Source of the DNA: an uncultured Collinsella sp.
GTDB lineage: Bacteria > Actinomycetota > Coriobacteriia > Coriobacteriales > Coriobacteriaceae
Assembly: GCA_934654775.1 (NCBI GenBank)
Contig: CAKUGR010000003.1
Span: 1 to 64,000 of the forward strand
DNA length: 64,000 nt
Reading direction: 5' to 3'
Shown piece after piece: positions 17,436 through 29,074 of the stretch (position 1 is its first letter; every line of letters begins with the position of its first letter). Position numbers and translations under genes: made by a program. Under the pieces are notes generated by a model that was not told the origin of the DNA, made no database searches, and worked only from the letters and a program-made list of their open reading frames with translations.

Positions 17436-18344
17436 ATGCGGCCCGGGGGCACTCAGACAAAGCATGGCGCCACGGTGCGCGTGCGACGCCGGCTGGGCCT
17501 GGCGCCTCGGGCGTATGTGCTGCTGTCTTGTTCGCTCGTGCTGGTCATAGCCGGTGTTTCGGCTTATGGTATGACGGTGCCGTCCATGGTGCAGGCGCAT
17601 GCTGCGCGCGAGCTGCATATTGGGCGCAAGGTCAAAAGCGACTTGGGAACGACAACTGGATATGCGTGGGCGAGCGTGGTCTCGCATGTTGTGTTCGGTG
17701 GCGACGATGCGGACAGTCCCGAAACATCGGACAACGAGGTTACGCTGGCAAACGGTAAGACCATTGTGCTCACCAACACCAAGATCATCACGAAGCTTTC
17801 CAATAACAGCGTGGCTTCTGTCGTTAACAAGACGGAGCAGCAGAAGGAACAGGATACGCAGCAATCGGGTAAGCCCGGCGGCTCGGATGGGTCTGGCTCC
17901 GGTTCCGATTCGACGGGCGCAAGCGGCGGCTCTAGTTCGGGCTCCACGTCTGGCGGTGGTTCCGCGGGCGGTGGCTCGACAAGCGGCGGCACCAGCGGCG
18001 ACACGAACTCGAGCGGTCTCTCGGCTGCCGAGGAAGAGAGCATCCACAGCTGGCTCGTGACCAAATACAACATGCTCGACAGTTATGTCTCTCGCGCCAA
18101 TAGCGCGGTCTCGACCTATAACACTATGGGAGACACCGGACCGTGCGACACCCTGGCCAATGACATGTTTGTCATCCGCGCCGAGTTCGGTCGACAAAGG
18201 TTCTCGACCAAATCTAAGTGGTATCGGCAGTATGCCAATCTGTGGGGCTGCTATACCAACCTGTGTCAATGGGTTGGGCACTACGGCGACGACGACGTCG
18301 CGCTCAACAACTTCAATACCAACGTGGCGGCGATCGCCCTATGA
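17436..18344 (+). CDS. Membrane-anchored extracytoplasmic protein with Ser/Gly linker
   Basis: The 302-residue product begins with a basic stretch, one membrane helix (about 31-52, LLSCSLVLVIAGVSAYGM), an external region, then a Ser/Gly-rich linker (about 155-195) and a C-terminal domain of some 100 residues with two Cys. I recognise no family. ATG 17436 has GGAGGAG 5 nt upstream. Its stop overlaps the following kinase start (ATGA), so it is probably a partner, sensor or target of that kinase; this role is inferred from coupling only. Confidence 0.65.
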   Translation: MRPGGTQTKHGATVRVRRRLGLAPRAYVLLSCSLVLVIAGVSAYGMTVPSMVQAHAARELHIGRKVKSDLGTTTGYAWASVVSHVVFGGDDADSPETSDNEVTLANGKTIVLTNTKIITKLSNNSVASVVNKTEQQKEQDTQQSGKPGGSDGSGSGSDSTGASGGSSSGSTSGGGSAGGGSTSGGTSGDTNSSGLSAAEEESIHSWLVTKYNMLDSYVSRANSAVSTYNTMGDTGPCDTLANDMFVIRAEFGRQRFSTKSKWYRQYANLWGCYTNLCQWVGHYGDDDVALNNFNTNVAAIAL

Positions 18345-20182
18345 CGAATGACCTTGCTTCTACCGTATCGCATGCGCTCGATTGCGACCCCATGGTGGGC
18401 CTGCGTCTGGCACGCGTCGACGGGTTTGAGCCTGCCGTCGCCCTGGGAGCGGACGAGCTTCCTGCCTACCTGCGCCGTTTCACGATGCTGTTTGCCGATG
18501 ACGCCACCATGCGCCGTGGCGGCATCGGCCGCGTGACGCGTGCCGTCAACGCGCAGGGTGAGGCCGTGGCGCTCAAGCAGCTCATCTTGCCAACGCGCGA
18601 TGGGTTTGACGATGACGCTGCACACGAGGCGCTGGTCACCAAGTTCGAGGCGGCGTTTCGTGAGGAGTATGAATGTCATCGCGCGCTCTCGGGCCTTAAG
18701 GGCTTTCCCCGCCTCTATGGATGGGGCGAGGTCGACGGCGTGCCCGCGATTGTCATGGAATGGGTCGAGGGCGAGACGCTGGCTCGCCTGCGTTCGCGCC
18801 TTGCCGTGGACGATGCCGGGCGCCTGTCGCCGCTCGTGGCGGCGCGCTTGGGTCGCGACCTGTTCGATCTGCTCTGCCGTATGAACCTGGTGGGCGAGGG
18901 ATTCGTCCATCGCGATATCTCGCCCGCTAATATTATGGTGCGCACGGCGCGCCTGCCGCTCGACCGACAGCTTGCCGAAGGCACTTTCGACCTGTGCTTG
19001 ATCGACTTTGGCTCGTCGCTGGCGCTCGAGCCCGCCTCTGCGGTGGCCGGCACCGGCGGCAAGGCGTCGTTTACCGAGCGCTATGCCACGTTGCGCCGCG
19101 CGACGGTGGCCTACGCCCCGCCCGAGATGCTCACCGACGATATTCCCGACCTGCGCATGCTTCGCATGTCGCCGGCAATCGATGTCTATGCGGCGGCGAG
19201 TACGGTCTACGAGCTCATCGCCGGTGTCGCGCCGTACGAAGTAGCGCCGGGTGCGTCGGGTACTTCGGGCTCGCGCAAAAAGACGCGTGATATCGCCAGC
19301 CCTTATCGCCTCAAGATGGATACGCTGCCCGATTATCCCGTCGGCGCCCACGCGCCCGGCTGCGACTTGACGCAACTGCTGCGACGCGAGCCCGATGTGG
19401 CACTTGCCGCGGCCGAGCAGGCTCAGCAACTGGGGCTCGATCCAAATTCCGAGGATCTGCGCGATGCGCTGGCGTTTGTCGACGCTCAGCTGTTCGATGT
19501 GGTGATGGCCTGCCTGTCCTGCCATCAGGAAGATCGTCCCGAGCCGGCTGCGGTGGAGGCGGCGCTCTCGGCATTTTGCGACCACTATGCGCAAAATGTC
19601 GCCCGCTCGCTTCGCGCCGAGCCGCTCATGCCGTGCCCGATGGAGGCGTCGGGGCACACGGCCCGGCGCGCGGCGATGGTTGGTGCGACGGCGGTATGCG
19701 GCGTGCTTTGGGCTGTGGTCGTGGTATCAGCGGCACTGTTGGCGTCGGGCGCCCATGTGACGCTCGTCGTGGGACCGCTTATGTGGTCCGGAAAGTTACC
19801 AGGCATCGTCGCCGCGCTGGCGTTGGCGATGCCAGGCGTGGCAGGTATTGCCGCCGGGGCCTTGGCGCGCGACCGCCGTGCGGGATTTCTGCGGGGCGTG
19901 TTGGCCCTTTCTGCCTGCGAGGTTCCGGCGCTGGTCGCACTCGCATGTGCCGTGTTTTCCCAGCATGCCGTGGCGGGTGGTCTGGTGGCCGCCTTACTTG
20001 CAACCTATGCGCTCGCGTGGTTTTTGCTGGCGATGGGGTTTGCTTTTGAGCTTCCTGTCGTGTCAGCGCGACGTGCGAAAATTCCCATGGCGACGCCGCT
20101 TGCCGGTGGAGCCGCGGCTGCCCGTGCCTTTGGCGGGCCGGCCGAAGTATCCGACACTATCTCTGCGACCAAGGAGGGCTAA
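18341..20182 (+). CDS. Ser/Thr protein kinase with C-terminal membrane helices
   Basis: This 613-residue kinase is distinct from the two in the first operon. The invariant Lys is K79 (VALKQL), the catalytic loop is HRDISPAN with Asp192, and DFG is at 222-224. ISPAN replaces the usual LKPEN/IKPQN, a variant known in some bacterial kinases. An insertion-rich region follows the kinase core (about 330-440), then four hydrophobic helices (about 450-570). There is no extracellular sensor domain, so the coupled protein upstream could supply sensing. The start overlaps the previous stop by 4 bp, and the FHA gene follows 3 bp after its stop. Confidence 0.85.
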   Translation: MTNDLASTVSHALDCDPMVGLRLARVDGFEPAVALGADELPAYLRRFTMLFADDATMRRGGIGRVTRAVNAQGEAVALKQLILPTRDGFDDDAAHEALVTKFEAAFREEYECHRALSGLKGFPRLYGWGEVDGVPAIVMEWVEGETLARLRSRLAVDDAGRLSPLVAARLGRDLFDLLCRMNLVGEGFVHRDISPANIMVRTARLPLDRQLAEGTFDLCLIDFGSSLALEPASAVAGTGGKASFTERYATLRRATVAYAPPEMLTDDIPDLRMLRMSPAIDVYAAASTVYELIAGVAPYEVAPGASGTSGSRKKTRDIASPYRLKMDTLPDYPVGAHAPGCDLTQLLRREPDVALAAAEQAQQLGLDPNSEDLRDALAFVDAQLFDVVMACLSCHQEDRPEPAAVEAALSAFCDHYAQNVARSLRAEPLMPCPMEASGHTARRAAMVGATAVCGVLWAVVVVSAALLASGAHVTLVVGPLMWSGKLPGIVAALALAMPGVAGIAAGALARDRRAGFLRGVLALSACEVPALVALACAVFSQHAVAGGLVAALLATYALAWFLLAMGFAFELPVVSARRAKIPMATPLAGGAAAARAFGGPAEVSDTISATKEG

Positions 20183-20185
20183 GCT

Positions 20186-21124
20186 ATGGCTTCTCAAGCT
20201 GAGCTCACCCCGTGCGGGGCAATGTTTGACATCTTTAAGCGTGCGGCGCACCTGAGCCATATCGAGCTGTGCGGCCTGGTGCTCTCGAGCCGCCCGCTCG
20301 CCGACGGCCGTAGCCCGCAGAGCCGTGCCGCCGATCGCTCCTGGGTTTCGCGCTTTATCGTGCGCGCGCCGGTCGGCACGCTGCAGGAACGCTATTTTGC
20401 CGATTACGGCACCTCGGCCGCGCGTATCATGTCGCAGCTGGCCCTGCGCCGTCGCAATCCCATGGACGCCGCGGCCGTGACCAATATGGTGTGCGGGCCC
20501 GCCGGCGAGCCCATGGTACGGGCACTCGAGGAATGCCATCAGGACACGAATCTCTATCGCAATGCGCTCGAGCGCCTGTCTCAGGCGGCAGAGCTCATGC
20601 CCGCCGAGCGCGCCGAGGCCATCCTGGTGCTGTTTGTCGCCGTGGGCTGCTCGGCAGATGTCCGCTCGTCGGTGACCTACGCTATCGACTACGCCCATGC
20701 GACCTGTGGCGGCGCCACGTCGACGCCGCGCTCGCTGAGCGCATCTTCGGTCGCGGGCGAGCACGAGGCCGCGCCGGCGCATCCATTGGGACTGCTGCGC
20801 GTGCAAAACGGCTACGTGGTGAGCGCCCCGCGCTGGATCCAGCCGAGTGAGGAAGGCGTCGAGATCGGCGCGCTGGCCACGGGGGAGGGCGACATCACCG
20901 ACGTCGGCGACGACGTCTCGGCCCGTCATGCCCATATCTGGTGCGATGCTCAAAATGTCTGGCACGTCGAGGACTTGTCATCCACCAATGGAACCGTGGT
21001 GGTAAACGGTGCCACGAGCGTGTGCATCCAGGTGGAGCCCGGTCGCTCCGCCCAGCTCAATCCCGGCGACGAGCTCAAGCTCGGCGAATCCACCACCTAC
21101 GCCATCCTCCTCGGCGCCCTCTAA
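20186..21124 (+). CDS. FHA-domain protein of the second kinase module
   Basis: The 312-residue cytosolic protein has an FHA domain at about 225-305 (SARHAHIW, LSSTNGTVVVNG). The N-terminal 200 residues are helical-looking, with no family I recognise. AAGGAGGG at the end of the kinase gene is its ribosome binding site. As an FHA protein directly behind a kinase it probably binds the kinase or its phosphothreonine products, paralleling fhaA/fhaB in the first operon. Confidence 0.8.
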   Translation: MASQAELTPCGAMFDIFKRAAHLSHIELCGLVLSSRPLADGRSPQSRAADRSWVSRFIVRAPVGTLQERYFADYGTSAARIMSQLALRRRNPMDAAAVTNMVCGPAGEPMVRALEECHQDTNLYRNALERLSQAAELMPAERAEAILVLFVAVGCSADVRSSVTYAIDYAHATCGGATSTPRSLSASSVAGEHEAAPAHPLGLLRVQNGYVVSAPRWIQPSEEGVEIGALATGEGDITDVGDDVSARHAHIWCDAQNVWHVEDLSSTNGTVVVNGATSVCIQVEPGRSAQLNPGDELKLGESTTYAILLGAL

Positions 21125-21144
21125 CTCTTGGACGCATAACGCAT

Positions 21145-21208
21145 GAGAGTGGATAATCTCCCACTTTTGGCCAAGATCCAGGCAAAAAGTGGGAGATTAT
21201 CCACTCTC
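21145..21208. repeat. 64-bp palindrome with perfect 24-bp arms
   Basis: Arms 21145-21168 and 21185-21208 are perfectly complementary around a 16-nt loop. No T-run follows on either strand, so it is not a standard terminator. It lies 21 bp after the FHA gene stop and may be REP-like. Confidence 0.85.
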
Positions 21209-21605
21209 GATGCAGGCTGCGACTTTTCCGTCCGAGGGGCCATCTCGCCCCTTGACGGTCACCCGGGGTAAACCTTTACCGCCCGCCTATATTTGCCGAA
21301 ATTACACTTGACGGCGGGGTACAATAAACCCGCATGCGGATTTCCGTTGCGGGCGCTTCCCATCGCCGGGGCGTGCCCGGGAGCATCCGGCATGCGGCCT
21401 TTGCGGCGCTCGGTCATGTGCAAGACGGGTAGCTGGGCCTGTGGAGCGCGTGCAGCCCTCCTCGCCTCGGCAGCCTTCTCTCCACGCCATGTACCTGCTG
21501 CTGAGTCCGCCTGCCAGATGATTGGAAGCAACAGCGAAAATCCCATCACGCCAACATCCCGGCGATCGCCGGGGCCTGTATACCTATATGAGAGGAGAGG
21601 GGTAT
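21209..21605 (+). promoter_or_regulatory. Promoter region and long leader of nifJ
   Basis: A -10-like TACAAT is at 21320-21325; a convincing -35 at the right distance is lacking. If used, it would give a leader of about 270 nt before the nifJ ATG. The leader is GC-rich with several possible short hairpins, but I recognise no riboswitch class in it and see no real gene. Confidence 0.3.
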
Positions 21606-25145
<3,540 letters not shown>

Positions 25146-25155
25146 GTCTCCCACC

Positions 25156-25280
25156 GCAGGATCTGAGGGCTGACCTTCGCGGACGTCCTCGGACATGAAA
25201 GAACCCCCGCTGCGCACTACGTGCGGCGGGGGTTCTTTCGTCCTGCGGAGTGTCCGCGAAGGTCAGCCCTCAGATCCTGC
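25156..25280. repeat. 125-bp nested palindrome containing the nifJ terminator
   Basis: Outer arms 25156-25184 and 25252-25280 match perfectly over 29 bp. Inside lies a 13-bp hairpin (25198-25210 and 25226-25238, AAAGAACCCCCGC) whose ends give T-runs on both strands, a bidirectional terminator. The outer arms are far longer than termination needs. Confidence 0.85.
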
Positions 25281-25348
25281 TACGACTACGTCCTCGGATT
25301 GTGGGGCTGAATGAAGGACGTGGTCGGTGGGGCCTTTTGTCCCCTTCG

Positions 25349-25402
25349 CTGTTTCGCGGCTTTGCCGCGAAACCACGCGCTGCTTTGGGCATAGAGGGGG
25401 AC
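25349..25402 (-). terminator. Hairpin after the DUF4143 ATPase gene
   Basis: A 9-bp hairpin (TTTCGCGGC/GCCGCGAAA) lies inside a looser stem closed by GTCCCC and GGGGAC. On the minus strand it follows the stop at 25424 and ends in GGGGACAAAAGG, so it is a plausible but not classical terminator. Confidence 0.4.
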
Positions 25403-25423
25403 CTGGTTGCGGACCCAGATGAC

Positions 25424-26785
25424 CTAGAGGGATATGGGTGCAAACGAGAAATCGTTGTTGGGGTCGTCCTTTTCCATAAACTCATCGAGGCAGAATGTCA
25501 TATAGATTGGAACGTACAGGACCTTGCCCTCTTTGCTGAGGTTCTCGTGGCTTAGCACAACGGCCTCGGGGATTTTGTACTCGCTCACGCTCATCAGACG
25601 GTCGAGGGCCGCATGGGCTCGAACCTTCTTGCCCGATTTGACCTCGATTGGGACAACGTGCCCGCGGGCGCCTTCGATCACAAAGTCAACTTCGCCGACC
25701 TCGCGTGTCTGGTAGTACCATGCATCAGTTCCAAGGGCGACAAGCTCCTGCGCGACCACGTTCTCATAGAGACCGCCGAGGTTGGGGGTTTTCATATCAA
25801 GGTAGACAGCGCGTGCCGTGCTGCCGGGATACCGTGATGCGAGCATGCCTGTATCAGACTCGTATAGTTTAAAGGCGGTCGCCTTCTCTGTCCTCTTAAG
25901 AGGACTCCGGGCCTCCGTCACCTGGGCGACCATCAAACCGACGCCCGCGTTCACCAGCCATAGGAAATCCTGCTCGTATTTTTGAAGGCGAGCCCCCTCG
26001 CCCAGGGATGAAATAACAAAGCGATGGGACTCCGCCTCAAGCTGAACGGGAATTTGTTCGAAAATCGCGCGAACGTTAAACGCTCGAGTCGATGCATATT
26101 TAGAGATATCGCTTTTGTACTGATCGACCAGCTGAATTTGAAGCTCACGCGTCCTCACGAGCGAATAACCCGAATCGATATAGTTCTGTACGACCTCCGG
26201 CATGCCGCCGCAAACGATATAAGCTCTAAAGTTTTTGAGCATCGCCTCATGAATATAGTTTTCGACGGGACGCCTCTCGACAAGGCAGCTGCGGATGTCT
26301 GCAAGCACATTCTCGCTGATGCTGTTTGCCCAACAAAACTCTTCAAAATCCATTGGCCGCATAACAATGTGCTCGACATACCCCACCGGGAAAGAAGAGA
26401 TCCCCTTAAACTCAGTCCCAAGCATAGACCCCGAGAAGACATAGCTAAAGCGCCCGTCCTCGACCAACGCCTTCATGAGCGTGACGATCTGCGGATACTC
26501 CTGTATTTCATCGACAAAGATAAGCGTATCTCCCTCAACAAGCGGTGCATCCGCAAGAAGGGCCACGCGGTTGATAAAGTCAACGGCGTTCTTAGCGCCA
26601 ATAAGCACATCTCTTGCCTCGGCATCGAGCAGCAAATTGGCCTCAAAATACGACGCGTAGTTGTCTTTACCAAACGCGCGAATCGCATAACTCTTGCCAA
26701 TTTGACGCGCACCGGTAACAAGCAATGCCTTATGAGAGTTATTTTTCCAGTTCAAAAGCCTATTAGTGACCTTACGGCGTAGCAT
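25424..26785 (-). CDS. AAA_14 / DUF4143 ATPase
   Basis: This 453-residue protein has Walker A TGARQIGKS near residue 28, Walker B LIFVDEIQEYP, an FSGSML sensor region and the C-terminal DUF4143 domain (about 200-400) with a PD-(D/E)XK-like motif (GEVDFVIEG...IEVKSGKK). Proteins of this type are common in gut bacteria and often mobile; their function is not established. I prefer ATG 26785 with GGGGG upstream; an in-frame TTG is at 26803. Base composition is poorer in GC than in the neighbours, and it is bordered by repeats and decayed sequence, consistent with horizontal transfer. Confidence 0.85.
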   Translation of the reverse strand: MLRRKVTNRLLNWKNNSHKALLVTGARQIGKSYAIRAFGKDNYASYFEANLLLDAEARDVLIGAKNAVDFINRVALLADAPLVEGDTLIFVDEIQEYPQIVTLMKALVEDGRFSYVFSGSMLGTEFKGISSFPVGYVEHIVMRPMDFEEFCWANSISENVLADIRSCLVERRPVENYIHEAMLKNFRAYIVCGGMPEVVQNYIDSGYSLVRTRELQIQLVDQYKSDISKYASTRAFNVRAIFEQIPVQLEAESHRFVISSLGEGARLQKYEQDFLWLVNAGVGLMVAQVTEARSPLKRTEKATAFKLYESDTGMLASRYPGSTARAVYLDMKTPNLGGLYENVVAQELVALGTDAWYYQTREVGEVDFVIEGARGHVVPIEVKSGKKVRAHAALDRLMSVSEYKIPEAVVLSHENLSKEGKVLYVPIYMTFCLDEFMEKDDPNNDFSFAPISL

Positions 26786-26799
26786 TAAACCCCCAAATG

Positions 26800-26885
26800 A
26801 CAAAAATTAGCAAATAGATTTACCCCTAATCATACAAAAATCGGCAAATAGATTTGGCTCTAATCATACAAAGATTGGCAGATAG
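26800..26885. repeat. 34-bp tandem repeats in the promoter of the DUF4143 ATPase gene
   Basis: Two 34-bp copies (26800-26833 and 26834-26867) differ at a few positions, and an 18-bp partial copy follows (26868-26885). The core GCAAATAGATTT and the TCTAATCAT-type end are conserved. The iterated, promoter-proximal position suggests an operator array. The first copy overlaps the possible TTG start. Confidence 0.75.
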
Positions 26886-26935
26886 CAAAGATATGCTTAG
26901 GTCTCTGGGCTATCGAACCAGCGCAGTGCCATACG

Positions 26936-26971
26936 AAAAGGCTGGGGACGCTGTTGTTGGCGTCTCCAGCC
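26936..26971 (-). terminator. Minus-strand terminator
   Basis: Arms 26940-26951 and 26960-26971 pair at 11 of 12 positions, followed on the minus strand by TTTTCG. It lies downstream of the decayed reading frames at 27034-27369 and may be the terminator of the gene they came from. Confidence 0.5.
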
Positions 26972-27033
26972 CTCTGATTGCTACTTTGGGTCCCGTGGTG
27001 GGACTTTGTTAGTGCTACCTGGTTGTTTTACCT

Positions 27034-27369
27034 TGTCTCGCCACTTTCTGTGCGTAGGCGGTAGCCGTGGACCAGGTCGCTGATGGCCGGCCAGGGAATC
27101 TGGCGGTCGACTCAAGATTGGAGCTGGACCAGATAGCGCTCGGTGGCGCGGGTGAGGGTGGCAAACTGCTCGTGGGTCTCGACCTGGGCGTAGAGGTCGC
27201 GGCCTGTGTCGAGCTTGCGGCGGCGCATATAGTCGATATCGCGTGGCTCCTCGAGCGTCATTTGGTCGGCAAGTGCTTCAAGCAAAGTGGTGTACTCTAC
27301 TCGCGGTCGCTTGCCGCAAAGTGAAGCGCGTTCGGCTATCCCTTTTGTTGGATGAAAAGCCCCGTGTTA
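27034..27369 (-). pseudogene. Probable relic of a minus-strand gene
   Basis: An open frame on the minus strand runs from just after a stop near 27369 to TGA at 27112 without a good start or ribosome binding site. It reads like real protein (for example LEEPRDIDYMRRRKLDTGRD). A second frame then continues with DRQIPWPAISDLVHGYRL before a stop near 27034. The frame change and missing start point to decay. I cannot name the family. From 26886 to 27700 I see no intact gene; the plus-strand frame at 27067 is a shadow. Confidence 0.35.
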
Positions 27370-27566
27370 TTGCAGGGGTGCATACTTGTCTTGCAAGTGC
27401 ATAGAATCTCGTATAGTGCGAGTAAATAATTGCAGTGTCCGTTATGTGTTTAGCAAAGATATAGTTTGCATAATCCCGCCTAATCCTTGCTCCATTTAAA
27501 TAAAGTCGCACGTAAATGGCGCAAACATATCTGAGCTGGGGTTCTGTACGCTGAGCGGATAAAAAC

Positions 27567-27607
27567 GACCGTTCACCGTTCAACTATTTTCAAAATGAAT
27601 AAAATGA
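27567..27607 (+). promoter_or_regulatory. Operator-like motifs upstream of arcC
   Basis: GACCGTTCAC (27567-27576) with an overlapping CCGTTCAAC, and ATGAATAAAATGA (27595-27607), lie about 100 bp before arcC. The first is the reverse of a motif repeated before the PTS gene at 63059. The second resembles an ARG box half-site (family knowledge), which would suit arcC, but it is a single half. Confidence 0.3.
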
Positions 27608-27701
27608 GCGATAAAGAGAATATAAACCTTAATAAACTCGCGTATCGCACGGACGCGGGTTATTAATGGGTTGTAGGCCTTTTACAGAAAGGATTCCAGC
27701 A

Positions 27702-28664
27702 ATGTCTAAGCCTCTTGGCAAGCCCGATCGTATCGTCGTCGCCCTCGGCGGCAACGCCCTCGGCAACAACCCCGTCGAGCAGATCGAGGCCGTGAGCAAC
27801 ACCGCCCACGCCCTCCTCGGCCTCATCGAGCAGGGTAACGAGATCATCATCACCCACGGCAACGGCCCGCAGGTCGGCATGATCCAGAACGCCTTCGCCG
27901 CCGCCCACGACGCCATCGGCACCCCCGAGATGCCGCTGCCCGAGTGCGGCGCCATGTCCCAGGGCTACATCGGCTATCACCTGCAGCAGGGCATCGGCCG
28001 CGAGATGCACAAGCGCTATAAGCGTTGGCACGCCGCCACCGTCGTCACCCAGATCGAGTGCGACCCGGACGATCCCGCGTTCAAGAACCCGACCAAGCCG
28101 ATCGGCCCCTTCTACACCGAGGAGCAGGCCAAGGAGTTCATGGCCGAGGATCCTTCCAAGGTCTTCGTCGAGGATTCCGGCCGCGGCTGGCGTCGCGTCG
28201 TCGCCTCCCCCGATCCCAAGAAGATCGTCGAGGCCGACTCCATCCTCAACCTGCTCGACAACGAGTTCATCGTCATCGCCTGCGGCGGCGGCGGCATCCC
28301 CGTCGTCCGCGACTACGAGAACAAGGGCTGCTACAAGGGCGTTCCCGCCGTCATCGACAAGGACCTGGGCGGCGAGCTGCTGGCCGAGGACTGCGACGCC
28401 GACGTTCTGTTCCTGCTGACCGCCGTCGAGCATGTCGCCATCAACTTCGGCAAGCCCAACCAGGAGGAGCTCGAGGACATCACCGCCGACGAGGCCGAGC
28501 GCCTGGCCGACGAGGGCCAGTTCGGCAAGGGCTCCATGGAGCCCAAGGTCCGCGCCGCCATCAAGTTCGCCCGCTCCCGCAAGGGCCGCACCTGCATCAT
28601 CGGCGCCCTGGACAAGGCCGCCGAGACCATGGCCGGCCTCTCCGGTACCCGCATCCACGAGTAG
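27702..28664 (+). CDS. arcC: Carbamate kinase
   Basis: Carbamate kinase (320 residues) makes ATP from carbamoyl phosphate and ADP, giving ammonia and CO2. Family motifs are clear: VVALGGNALG at the start, HGNGPQVG, and CGGGGIPVV. ATG 27702 has AAAGGA upstream. Neither arginine deiminase nor ornithine carbamoyltransferase lies next to it, so its carbamoyl phosphate must come from enzymes encoded elsewhere. Codon bias is as strong as in nifJ, suggesting high expression and a main role in energy metabolism. Confidence 0.95.
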   Translation: MSKPLGKPDRIVVALGGNALGNNPVEQIEAVSNTAHALLGLIEQGNEIIITHGNGPQVGMIQNAFAAAHDAIGTPEMPLPECGAMSQGYIGYHLQQGIGREMHKRYKRWHAATVVTQIECDPDDPAFKNPTKPIGPFYTEEQAKEFMAEDPSKVFVEDSGRGWRRVVASPDPKKIVEADSILNLLDNEFIVIACGGGGIPVVRDYENKGCYKGVPAVIDKDLGGELLAEDCDADVLFLLTAVEHVAINFGKPNQEELEDITADEAERLADEGQFGKGSMEPKVRAAIKFARSRKGRTCIIGALDKAAETMAGLSGTRIHE

Positions 28665-28730
28665 TCTCTACTCTGTTGCCTCTCTCGTGGGCGCCAGGCA
28701 AGACGCCCGCAAACTAGCCTCTCTTCATGA

Positions 28731-28763
28731 GCCCCGCAGTCCGCTCCGACCGCGGGGCTTTTG
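28731..28763 (+). terminator. arcC terminator
   Basis: GCCCCGC (28731-28737) pairs with GCGGGGC (28752-28758) and is followed by TTTTGC, 66 bp after the stop codon. Confidence 0.8.
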
Positions 28764-28770
28764 CTATCGG

Positions 28771-29074
28771 TAGTCATTGGGGACAGACTTAAATGAGTGG
28801 CACTAGTCATTGGGGACAGACTTAAATGAGTGGCACCAATCAACTGCGGAAAGTGCATCCCACAATGAGTGTCCAAAGCGGGGCACAGTTTCCTTTGAGG
28901 CCCTCAACCGGAAAGTACATCCCGGAATTTTGCCGAAAAGTGGCCCCCAGCTTCCCAAACAGGCCGTGCGCGGAAAGTGCATCCCGCTATCGAACTTCAA
29001 AGCGGGATGCATTTTCCGTGCCAGCAGTTCCGGGCAGCCAGAGACCACTCATTTAAGTCTGTCCCCAATGACTA
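28771..29074. repeat. Composite palindromic island
   Basis: Two direct copies of a 33-bp unit (28771-28803, 28804-28836; starting TAGTCATTGGGGACAGAC) face an inverted 30-bp copy (29045-29074). Between them are three 46-bp hairpin units (28848-28893, 28910-28955, 28972-29017) spaced exactly 62 bp apart. The third has arms pairing at 15 of 16 positions; the first and second are decayed. The island fills the gap between arcC and the C39-like gene, and its last 3 bp are that gene's stop codon. Confidence 0.9.

Noticed and set aside
21209..21605. Known riboswitch in the nifJ leader
   Set aside because: I looked for thiamine, cobalamin and T-box core motifs and found none; only generic GC-rich hairpins are present.
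26800..26885. Plasmid or phage origin iterons
   Set aside because: The repeats lie in a promoter region of an ATPase gene with no replication initiator or AT-rich melting region beside them; an operator array is simpler.
27067..27324. Plus-strand 85-codon frame between the ATPase and arcC
   Set aside because: No ribosome binding site; the minus strand gives the more protein-like reading, and neither is intact.
28771..29074. CRISPR array
   Set aside because: The 62-bp period and repeated 46-bp units suggested one, but the units are hairpins with decayed arms, the 16-bp spacers are too short, there are only three units, and no cas gene is near.
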